The notes under the pieces were generated by a model. It was given only the letters and a program-made list of their open reading frames with translations. It was not told the origin of the DNA and searched no databases. Shown here in pieces: positions 1 to 4,635 of a stretch of DNA of 7,677 nucleotides. The translations under genes and the position numbers were made by a program. This stretch comes from an uncultured Mucispirillum sp. (GTDB taxonomy: Bacteria > Chrysiogenota > Deferribacteres > Deferribacterales > Mucispirillaceae), in NCBI GenBank assembly GCA_910586745.1, contig CAJUJZ010000108.1:1-7677 (forward strand), written 5' to 3'. Position 1 is the first letter of the stretch, and each line of letters opens with the position of its first letter.

Positions 1-45
1 GAACTCAAACCGCATAAATTTAAATCTGTCCAAAAATTTGGGTTC
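1..45. repeat. Imperfect inverted repeat at the left window edge
   Basis: Positions 1-9 can pair with 37-45 over nine base pairs, including one G-T wobble, around a 27-nt A/T-rich loop. It lies just past the stop codon of the leftward antiporter gene, so it could be part of a 3' hairpin of that transcript. There is no T-tract inside the window, and the downstream side lies outside it, so a terminator cannot be claimed. Confidence 0.25.
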
Positions 46-70
46 GCCTCATAAAAGCACCCCTTTATTT

Positions 71-1318
71 TTATACGCCTGTTTTATATCCTTTTATAAT
101 AGATACAAATCTTTTTGGATGAATAACAACAAGTATGATTGTAAATACAACATAAATAACACTGAAAGTTATAAGTACTGTGTCATGTGGTGTTGCATTT
201 GGAATATATGCAGGAAGCAGTTTATCATAAAATGGTGATAAAAATTGTGCCATAAATAATATAAGCAGTGCAAAGGCTTCTCTTTTACCAGCAACAAGTC
301 CTGCAATTAATGCAATAGCAAAAGCAGACTGTGCAGCAGTTAAAAGAAGTTCATGCATCTGCATAGTAGCAAGAGGCATAACAGTAGATAAAAAGCCAGT
401 ATCATGTGGATGGTCTGCTGTAGAGTAAGAAATGCTGTAAACAAGAGGTATCATACCAACAAGCAGTGTCCATTGGTTTAGTTTAGAAGATACAAGGCTT
501 CCAAGAGCAAGACCGGCACTTCCGCGGAGAGCAAAAGTGACAGCTACAATAAATTCTGGAGCTTCTGAAGCAATTGGAGCAAGCCACTGTACAAGTAAAA
601 ATTCATTTACACCAAGCAGTTTACCACTTGCTACAAGGCTTTCACTGAATAATTCTGCATCAGCAAAAATAACTATAGCAGCTACAAAGAAAAGTCCCCA
701 TGTAACAATAAGTCTTTTTTGTTTTGGAAGGGCAGCAATAGTTTTTGCAGGGCCTTCTATTTCTTCTTCTTCAACTGGCTTTCTGATAATGATAGTGATA
801 TACCATATAAATATACCTATTAAAACAACTGTATCAAAAAGGTTTAATGTGCCTTTTAATGGAATAGTGATAGCATATATCGTAGCAAGCATTAAAAAGA
901 ACAGCTCTGTTTTATGAGTGGATTCCAGCACAACTTTTTTTCTGAATTTAAAAGCAAATATTAAAATGATTACAGACCAGCCTACACCGATAAGAAGTCT
1001 GTTTGCACCAGTCATATTTGCAACAGCATAGTGAACATATTCACCTTGTGGGTCTTGACCTGCCATCCATGTAAAATACATATCAACAGCATATTCTGGC
1101 AGAACTGCAATTAATGCAACAAGAGCAACAGCCACAGCCTGTGGAATATCAAGCTGCATAACTTCGCATGCCCAAGTTAAGATAAATGATGCTGAAAAGA
1201 TAGCAACAGCAGTAATTAATGTCATAACAATAGGGTGCAGTTCAATACCAAGCACTCTAAGCATAAAGCCAGGGATTGTTGCTATAACTGCGATAATAAT
1301 TGGCATCCAATTTTTCAT
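71..1318 (-). CDS. CaCA-superfamily cation antiporter, probable Mn2+ exporter
   Basis: This 415-residue integral membrane protein has about ten hydrophobic segments in two halves, joined by an acidic then basic loop (about 181-202, with EEEE at 183-186). Each half carries an alpha-repeat-like motif of the Ca2+/cation antiporter superfamily. The first has LPEY with Glu75 followed by a TGAN stretch (103-106). The second is SEAPEF with Glu255 followed by GSLVSSKLNQW (273-283). Family members exchange Ca2+ or other cations for Na+ or H+ across the inner membrane. The canonical GSN of the second repeat is replaced by SSK, so this is a divergent subfamily. The ATG at 1318 is chosen because AAGGAG lies six bases upstream; an in-frame GTG at 1345 has no such site and would put the ribosome-binding site inside the gene. 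The leader carries a manganese riboswitch, so I infer Mn2+ export. Family assignment is firm; the substrate is inferred. Confidence 0.85.
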   Translation of the reverse strand: MKNWMPIIIAVIATIPGFMLRVLGIELHPIVMTLITAVAIFSASFILTWACEVMQLDIPQAVAVALVALIAVLPEYAVDMYFTWMAGQDPQGEYVHYAVANMTGANRLLIGVGWSVIILIFAFKFRKKVVLESTHKTELFFLMLATIYAITIPLKGTLNLFDTVVLIGIFIWYITIIIRKPVEEEEIEGPAKTIAALPKQKRLIVTWGLFFVAAIVIFADAELFSESLVASGKLLGVNEFLLVQWLAPIASEAPEFIVAVTFALRGSAGLALGSLVSSKLNQWTLLVGMIPLVYSISYSTADHPHDTGFLSTVMPLATMQMHELLLTAAQSAFAIALIAGLVAGKREAFALLILFMAQFLSPFYDKLLPAYIPNATPHDTVLITFSVIYVVFTIILVVIHPKRFVSIIKGYKTGV

Positions 1319-1324
1319 ATTTTT

Positions 1325-1330
1325 CTCCTT
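1325..1330 (-). promoter_or_regulatory. Ribosome-binding site deciding the antiporter start
   Basis: On the minus strand AAGGAG is followed by six bases and then ATG (1318-1316). This consensus site favours the start ten codons inside the longest open frame. It lies beyond the riboswitch terminator, so it is present only in read-through transcripts. Confidence 0.85.
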
Positions 1331-1349
1331 TTTATTTTTTTGCACATAT

Positions 1350-1390
1350 AAAAAAAAAGACCTTCGGCATGTAATATGCCGAAGGTTTTG
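1350..1390 (-). terminator. Rho-independent terminator, expression platform of the Mn riboswitch
   Basis: Positions 1376-1385 and 1361-1370 form a perfect 10-bp stem (CCTTCGGCAT/ATGCCGAAGG on the minus strand) with a five-base loop. On the minus strand it is followed by a run of T after the stem (A-run at 1350-1358 on the plus strand). The plus side lacks an equivalent T-tract, so it acts leftward. It sits between the aptamer and the antiporter's ribosome-binding site. Its 5' arm begins with the same CCTTC that closes aptamer helix P1, so folding of the aptamer should prevent the terminator from forming. Confidence 0.9.
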
Positions 1391-1486
1391 CCAATGATTT
1401 TCTAAACCAATGATAAAGCCAGTGTTATAAATAACACGAGATTGTTGACTTTATCCAAACAAATTTGGGCTACTCCCCTTCATAAA
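1376..1486 (-). promoter_or_regulatory. yybP-ykoY family manganese riboswitch aptamer
   Basis: Read on the minus strand, the leader has the hallmarks of the yybP-ykoY Mn2+ riboswitch in order. GAAGGGGAGTAGC (1481-1469) gives the 5' P1 strand and the conserved GGGGAGTAG loop. Hairpin P2 pairs 1464-1468 with 1455-1459. P3 pairs ATAAAG (1454-1449) with CTTTAT (1418-1413), encloses the conserved GTCAACA (1449-1443), and is capped by a 6-bp GTGTTA/TAACAC stem (1437-1432 with 1427-1422). P4 pairs 1404-1409 with 1395-1400. The closing segment GGCAAAACCTTC (ending at 1381) supplies the 3' P1 strand. The family binds Mn2+ and usually switches on Mn exporters. The aptamer is recognised from memory of the consensus and from pairing done by hand. 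Confidence 0.88.
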
Positions 1487-1492
1487 AAATAA

Positions 1493-1505
1493 GGACAGCA
1501 TTATA
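1493..1505 (-). promoter_or_regulatory. Candidate promoter (-10 box) for the riboswitch leader
   Basis: A consensus TATAAT occurs on the minus strand at 1505-1500, which would start transcription near 1493, about a dozen bases before the aptamer. No good -35 hexamer sits 16-18 bases upstream; only T/A-rich sequence such as TTTATT is there. The position is right for a leader transcript, but such boxes occur by chance in AT-rich DNA. Confidence 0.45.
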
Positions 1506-1517
1506 TAAAATCAAAAC

Positions 1518-1546
1518 ATAATAATAAAAGGTGGTGCAATTATTAT
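1518..1546 (-). terminator. Weak A/T hairpin after rpsT
   Basis: Seven A/T pairs (1540-1546 with 1518-1524) form a stem around a loop containing GCACCACC on the minus strand, 12 bases past the rpsT stop codon. The following sequence is T-rich but has no uninterrupted T-tract. It may be a weak rpsT terminator, or rpsT transcripts may run on to the riboswitch terminator at 1350-1390. Confidence 0.25.
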
Positions 1547-1558
1547 ATGTTTTTAAAA

Positions 1559-1831
1559 CTACTTGTTAACTGCTTGTGCTTTGTTAAACTTCATAGTAAG
1601 GCGTGAAACTTTACGAGAAGCTTGTTTTTGATGGATTGCACCTTTGCGTGCAGTTTTGTAAATAACGCTTACAGCTTGTTTTAATAATGCTTCAGTATTA
1701 TCAGCACCTGTTTCTAATGCTTTCATATATTTTTTAATATATGTTTTCATAGCTGATTTATTAGATTTGTTAATCAGTCTTCTTTTTTCTGACTGACGAA
1801 TACGTTTTAAAGCTGACAATGTATGTGCCAC
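1559..1831 (-). CDS. rpsT: 30S ribosomal protein S20
   Basis: This 90-residue, very basic protein is recognisable as S20. It has the N-terminal SALKRIRQSEKRR segment, which forms the first long helix that binds the 5' domain of 16S rRNA. A central helix follows, then KTARKGAIHQKQASRKVSRL (about 62-81), the signature region of the third helix. Length is typical for the family (about 85-90). S20 is a primary binder in small-subunit assembly. The start is GTG at 1831-1829, giving an N-terminus M-A-H-T-L, with GAGGTG five bases upstream. A non-ATG start also occurs in E. coli rpsT (UUG), where it contributes to autoregulation; whether that applies here is unknown. The gene is monocistronic in appearance, with its own promoter at 1874-1902 and the Mn-riboswitch leader downstream. 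Confidence 0.97.
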   Translation of the reverse strand: MAHTLSALKRIRQSEKRRLINKSNKSAMKTYIKKYMKALETGADNTEALLKQAVSVIYKTARKGAIHQKQASRKVSRLTMKFNKAQAVNK

Positions 1832-1836
1832 TCTAA

Positions 1837-1842
1837 CACCTC
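1837..1842 (-). promoter_or_regulatory. Ribosome-binding site supporting the GTG start of rpsT
   Basis: GAGGTG on the minus strand lies five bases before the GTG at 1831. No in-frame ATG gives a full-length S20 N-terminus; the next Met is residue 28. This site therefore decides in favour of the GTG. Confidence 0.8.
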
Positions 1843-1873
1843 AAAAAATTAATCATAATTATTGTAGAGTGAA

Positions 1874-1902
1874 AAGATAGCAATATTTAAAAGCTTTGTC
1901 AA
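1874..1902 (-). promoter_or_regulatory. Sigma70-type promoter for rpsT
   Basis: On the minus strand a perfect TTGACA (1902-1897), a 17-base spacer and TATCTT (1879-1874) make a strong housekeeping promoter. Transcription would start near 1867, giving a leader of about 35 bases before the GTG start. Confidence 0.82.
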
Positions 1903-1940
1903 GCAAATATTATAAAAAAATTAAATATTTGTATTATTCA

Positions 1941-1968
1941 TTGACAACAAAGTATATTATGATAAGAT
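1941..1968 (+). promoter_or_regulatory. Sigma70-type promoter for the exported barrel-like gene
   Basis: TTGACA at 1941-1946, a 16-base spacer and TAAGAT at 1963-1968 give a plausible rightward promoter. The start site would be near 1975, leaving a leader of about 64 bases before the ATG at 2039. It is back-to-back with the rpsT promoter. The -10 box matches four of six consensus bases, including the important first, second and last. Confidence 0.6.
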
Positions 1969-2038
1969 ACTATATTCAATACTATATATTTTTGCAAGAA
2001 AAAGCAAGTTTTGATAATACAAAAATAAGGGGGTTTTT

Positions 2039-2581
2039 ATGAAAAAGGTCTTTTTTGTTTTATTTGTCTTATTAATTCCTGTTTTTTCTTTTGCAGCAAA
2101 TTTTTCATTTGGCGGCGGTGTATCATTAACCAGTACTAAAAGCGGCGGCTATAGTGAGTTTGGAGTATCAATATTTAATAATTCATCTTTTGAAATGCGT
2201 AATTTAATATCAATAGATGGTTACGGTAAAAATATTTTTAATAGTGAAAATTCAACAGGCTATTTTGGCATTACAGAAAAAATCACTTTTGGCTTATCTA
2301 CAGATTATAGAAAAAATAATGTTTTTGTTATTCCTTATGGGTTTATTGCCGGCGGTTTTGCTTTTGTCGGCACAGAGGGCAGCTACTTGTTTGAAGCACC
2401 ATATTCGTATGAAATATATACTGGTTTAGGTGCAGATATTTTTAGTATAAATAATTTATCTATATTTATAGAAGCTGGTGGCGGGTTTGAATCTTTAACA
2501 GATACTCTACCTTATTCTAATCATTTAGGTAATGGTTTTGCCAGAATAAATGTTGGTGTTCGTGGGTTTATAAAAAAATAA
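2039..2581 (+). CDS. Exported small protein, probable outer-membrane beta-barrel
   Basis: This 180-residue protein has a clear Sec signal peptide: MKK, then a hydrophobic stretch to about residue 16, and an SFA cleavage site after residue 19. The mature part is rich in Gly, Phe, Tyr, Ser and Asn with alternating patterns (FSFGGGVSLTS, YGFIAGGFAFVG, SIFIEAGGGF, ARINVGVRGF) and has no cysteine. That composition and a mature length of about 160 fit an eight-stranded outer-membrane barrel. The C-terminus ends RGFIKK, close to but not exactly the terminal aromatic signal of many barrels. I do not recognise a specific family. The start is supported by AAGGGGG five bases upstream. The next gene begins 37 bp after the stop with no terminator between, so cotranscription with the Fe-S pair is possible. 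A periplasmic beta-sandwich is the main alternative. Confidence 0.7.
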   Translation: MKKVFFVLFVLLIPVFSFAANFSFGGGVSLTSTKSGGYSEFGVSIFNNSSFEMRNLISIDGYGKNIFNSENSTGYFGITEKITFGLSTDYRKNNVFVIPYGFIAGGFAFVGTEGSYLFEAPYSYEIYTGLGADIFSINNLSIFIEAGGGFESLTDTLPYSNHLGNGFARINVGVRGFIKK

Positions 2582-2603
2582 ATGCAATAAAGTGCAAAAA
2601 TAT

Positions 2604-2612
2604 AAGGGAGGT
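2604..2612 (+). promoter_or_regulatory. Ribosome-binding site deciding the NifU-like start
   Basis: AAGGGAGGT, nearly a full anti-16S match, lies six bases before the ATG at 2619. The open frame could start at a GTG at 2592, but that would translate through this site, so 2619 is preferred. Confidence 0.85.
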
Positions 2613-2618
2613 AGGAAT

Positions 2619-3311
2619 ATGATTTATTCTACTGAAGTAGAGCATATGTGTCCAATTGCAAAAGGTGCATATCATGGTCCTGCACCAATACCACAGGAAG
2701 GTAAATGGGTTCAGGCAAAAGAAATTAAAGATATCAGCGGGCTTACTCACGGAGTAGGCTGGTGTGCTCCACAGCAGGGTGCATGTAAATTAACTTTAAA
2801 TGTTAAAAATGGTATTATTGAAGAAGCACTTGTGGAAACATTAGGCTGTTCAGGTATGACACATTCTGCGGCTATGGCATCAGAAATTCTGCCGGGTAAA
2901 ACTATTTTAGAAGCATTAAATACTGACTTAGTATGTGATGCAATAAATGTTGCTATGCGTGAACTTTTCCTGCAAATTGTATACGGCAGGTCTCAAACTG
3001 CATTTTCTGAAGGCGGTCTTCCAATAGGTGCCAGCCTAGAAGATTTAGGTAAAGGTTTAAGAAGCCAGGTTGGAACAATGTTTGGCACAAAAGCAAAAGG
3101 TGCTAGATATTTAGAGATGGCAGAAGGTTACATTACAAGAGTTGCAGTTGATGCAGATAATGAAATTATTGGATATGAATTTGTAAACCTTGGTAAAATG
3201 ATGGATGCAGTTAAAAAAGGCACTCCTGCTGAAGATGCTTTAAACAAGGCAAAAGGTGTTTATGGCAGGTTTAACGATGCGGTAAAATATATTGACCCGC
3301 GTCATGAATAA
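2619..3311 (+). CDS. NifU/IscU-like iron-sulfur cluster scaffold protein, partner of GGGtGRT
   Basis: This cytoplasmic protein of 230 residues belongs to the group usually annotated as an Fe-S cluster assembly scaffold and found next to GGGtGRT proteins. The NifU/IscU-like core is near residues 45-115. GWCAPQQGACKLTLNV (Cys49, Cys56) resembles the first cysteine region of IscU. ETLGCSGMTHSAAM (Cys77) matches the second, and DLVCDAINVA (Cys106) is a candidate third ligand. A further Cys11 sits in HMCPIAKGA. The Cys77-Cys106 gap of 29 is shorter than in IscU (about 43), so the ligand set need not be the classical one. Beyond residue 120 lies a C-terminal extension of about 110 residues absent from IscU, with Gly-rich segments. 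The GGGtGRT gene follows 17 bp downstream with its own AAGGAG, so the two are almost certainly cotranscribed. The exact role is unknown; transfer of a cluster to the partner is a reasonable inference. Confidence 0.82.
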   Translation: MIYSTEVEHMCPIAKGAYHGPAPIPQEGKWVQAKEIKDISGLTHGVGWCAPQQGACKLTLNVKNGIIEEALVETLGCSGMTHSAAMASEILPGKTILEALNTDLVCDAINVAMRELFLQIVYGRSQTAFSEGGLPIGASLEDLGKGLRSQVGTMFGTKAKGARYLEMAEGYITRVAVDADNEIIGYEFVNLGKMMDAVKKGTPAEDALNKAKGVYGRFNDAVKYIDPRHE

Positions 3312-3328
3312 TAATAAGGAGTGTAATT

Positions 3329-4327
3329 ATGGCATTATTTGAAAGTTATGAAAGGCGTATAGATAAAGTTAATGCAGCTTTAAAAGAATATGGCATATCA
3401 AGCTGTGAAGAAGCTCTTAAAATATGTGAAGAAAAAGGCTTTAATCCATATAATATGGTAAAAGAAATTCAGCCTATTGCCTTTGAAAATGCTTGCTGGG
3501 CATATACATGCGGAGCAGCTATTGCAATTAAAAAAGGCTCAAACACAGCAGCAGAAGCAGCTGAAAATATTGGTATTGGCTTACAGGCATTTTGTATATC
3601 TGGCTCTGTTGCAGAAGACAGGAAAGTAGGATTAGGTCATGGTAACCTTGGAGCTATGCTTTTAAGAGATGAAACAAAATGTTTTGCATTTTTAGCAGGT
3701 CATGAATCTTTTGCAGCAGCAGAAGGTGCAATAGGTATTGTTAAAAATGCCAATAAAGCAAGAAAAACTCCATTAAGAGTAATATTAAATGGTCTTGGAA
3801 AAGATGCAGCACAAATTATTTCTCGTATTAATGGCTTTACTTATGTTCAGACTCAATTTGATTATTCAGCAGGTGAAGTAAAAGTAGTTAGAGAAAAAGC
3901 ATACTCCAATGGCGAGCGTGCTAATGTTCGCTGCTATGGTGCAGATGATGTTAGGGAAGGTGTTGCAATAATGCACTTAGAAGGTGTAGATGTATCTATC
4001 ACTGGTAACTCTACAAACCCAACTCGCTTTCAGCACCCAGTTGCAGGCACATATAAAAAAGAATGCAACGAGCAGAATAAAAAATATTTCTCAGTAGCTT
4101 CAGGCGGCGGCACAGGCAGAACTCTGCACCCAGATAATATGGCAGCAGGTCCAGCATCTTATGGTATGACTGATACTATGGGAAGAATGCACTCTGATGC
4201 TCAGTTTGCAGGTTCATCATCAGTGCCAGCACATGTTGAAATGATGGGATTTTTAGGTATGGGTAATAACCCTATGGTTGGTGCGACTGTTGCAGTAGCT
4301 GTTGCAACTGCTCAGGCTTTAAAATAA
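3329..4327 (+). CDS. GGGtGRT family protein of unknown function
   Basis: The 332-residue product carries the family-defining GGGTGRT at residues 259-265, followed by conserved Gly/Met/His-rich sequence (HPDNMAAGPASYGMTDTMGRM). Other notable segments are GLGHGNLGAM (101-110), LAGHESFAAAEGA (122-134) and ITGNSTNPTRFQHPVAGTY (224-242). There are eight cysteines (26, 33, 56, 61, 89, 118, 202, 246), among them the close pairs 26/33 and 56/61. There is no signal peptide and no long hydrophobic segment, so it is probably cytoplasmic. I know of no established biochemical activity for this family. Its constant NifU-like neighbour suggests it receives or carries an Fe-S cluster, and the Gly-rich motifs could bind a phosphate-containing ligand; both are inference. 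AAGGAG (3316-3321) lies seven bases before the ATG. The likely rightward terminator is the distal hairpin at 4577-4613. Confidence 0.92.
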   Translation: MALFESYERRIDKVNAALKEYGISSCEEALKICEEKGFNPYNMVKEIQPIAFENACWAYTCGAAIAIKKGSNTAAEAAENIGIGLQAFCISGSVAEDRKVGLGHGNLGAMLLRDETKCFAFLAGHESFAAAEGAIGIVKNANKARKTPLRVILNGLGKDAAQIISRINGFTYVQTQFDYSAGEVKVVREKAYSNGERANVRCYGADDVREGVAIMHLEGVDVSITGNSTNPTRFQHPVAGTYKKECNEQNKKYFSVASGGGTGRTLHPDNMAAGPASYGMTDTMGRMHSDAQFAGSSSVPAHVEMMGFLGMGNNPMVGATVAVAVATAQALK

Positions 4328-4351
4328 GCATATTATAAATTAATTGTAAAT

Positions 4352-4388
4352 AAAAAACCCCGCTTTTTGTTTTACTTTAAGCGGGGTT
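4352..4388 (-). terminator. Intrinsic terminator acting leftward, for the aminopeptidase gene
   Basis: AACCCCGCTT (4356-4365) and AAGCGGGGTT (4379-4388) form a perfect 10-bp stem around a 13-base loop. The plus strand has six A at 4352-4357 before the stem, so the minus strand has a T-run after it. The plus-strand side after the stem is TTAGGC, with no T-tract. Its orientation therefore serves the leftward M29 peptidase transcript, although it lies 24 bases after the stop codon of the rightward GGGtGRT gene. Confidence 0.75.
4356..4388 (+). repeat. 33-bp direct repeat, left copy (terminator hairpin)
   Basis: This 33-base hairpin sequence recurs in the same orientation at 4577-4609. By hand alignment 28 of 33 positions are identical, four of the five differences are in the loop, and the fifth (C to T) converts one stem C-G... 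to a G-T wobble in the right copy. Confidence 0.85.
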
Positions 4389-4507
4389 AGGCTGTCAAAA
4401 AAGTCATCAATTTTTTTGAATTTTAAATGATATTTATTATATTAAGAATTAATTTAATAAACTAAACTTAGAGCGTGTATCTAAGTTTATTTCTCATTAC
4501 AGCCTAA
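4387..4507. other. Hairpin-rich segment bounded by a 9-bp inverted repeat
   Basis: This segment lies in the 308-bp gene-free gap between convergent genes. TTAGGCTGT (4387-4395) and its exact complement ACAGCCTAA (4499-4507) bound it. Inside are an A/T stem (4433-4439 with 4455-4461, loop itself partly paired) and a perfect 10-bp stem TAAACTTAGA/TCTAAGTTTA (4463-4472 with 4480-4489) with a seven-base loop. A 5-bp stem, AATGC/GCATT (4511-4525), follows outside. The left end, TAGGCTGTCAAAAAAGTC, resembles the ends of some insertion sequences from memory. It could be a MITE-like remnant, a structured 3' UTR or a small RNA. No coding capacity was recognised. Confidence 0.4.
4416..4443 (+). promoter_or_regulatory. 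Possible promoter inside the convergent gap
   Basis: TTGAAT (4416-4421), a 16-base spacer and TATATT (4438-4443) could drive a transcript from about 4450 through two hairpins to the terminator at 4577-4613, about 160 nt. In sequence this AT-rich such matches are frequent, so this is only a candidate. Confidence 0.2.
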
Positions 4508-4576
4508 TAAAATGCAGAGAGCATTATGAGGCTGGCAGGCAACTGGCGAAAAAATTTATTTTTTTGGCAAGCTGTA

Positions 4577-4609
4577 AACCCCGCTTTTATGTATACTTTA
4601 AGTGGGGTT
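4577..4609 (+). repeat. 33-bp direct repeat, right copy (terminator hairpin)
   Basis: Second copy of the hairpin at 4356-4388, 221 bp downstream, 28 of 33 positions identical. It keeps the stem with one G-T wobble but has a largely different loop. Confidence 0.85.
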
Positions 4610-4613
4610 TTTT
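4577..4613 (+). terminator. Intrinsic terminator acting rightward, for the NifU-like/GGGtGRT unit
   Basis: A stem of about 11 bp (4576-4586 with 4600-4610, one G-T pair) is followed by six T at 4608-4613. The minus-strand side has only a short TTT before ACAG. This favours rightward termination, with a 3' UTR of roughly 280 bases after GGGtGRT, ending 23 bases before the convergent peptidase stop codon. Confidence 0.78.
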
Positions 4614-4635
4614 ATATGCTGGAATTATTTTTATT

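Noticed and set aside
537..917. Rightward 126-codon open frame and a 66-codon one at 38-238
   Set aside because: Both lie antisense within or at the end of the antiporter gene, have low-complexity Ser/Thr/Ile or Tyr/Asn products, and lack ribosome-binding sites.
1319..1345. GTG start nine codons upstream of the antiporter ATG
   Set aside because: It would translate through the consensus AAGGAG and add a hydrophilic Lys/Asn-rich run that is an artefact of the ribosome-binding region.
1455..1468. CCAAA/TTTGG hairpin as an independent repeat shared with 31-42
   Set aside because: It is explained as helix P2 of the riboswitch; the similar short palindrome at the left edge is too small to mean shared origin.
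1547..1606. Small rightward frame (ATG at 1547) preceded by AAAAGGTGGTG
   Set aside because: It is about 20 codons, antisense to the end of rpsT, with no promoter; the AGGTGG is part of the A/T hairpin loop.
2217..2429. Out-of-frame open reading frame inside the barrel gene, and the leftward one at 2568-2750
   Set aside because: Both overlap well-supported genes, have no ribosome-binding site and give products without family features.
4376..4402. Minus-strand TTGACA at about 4393-4398 as a leftward promoter
   Set aside because: The 17-18 base spacer falls in the terminator stem and the -10 candidate (TAAAAC) is poor; no leftward gene starts there.
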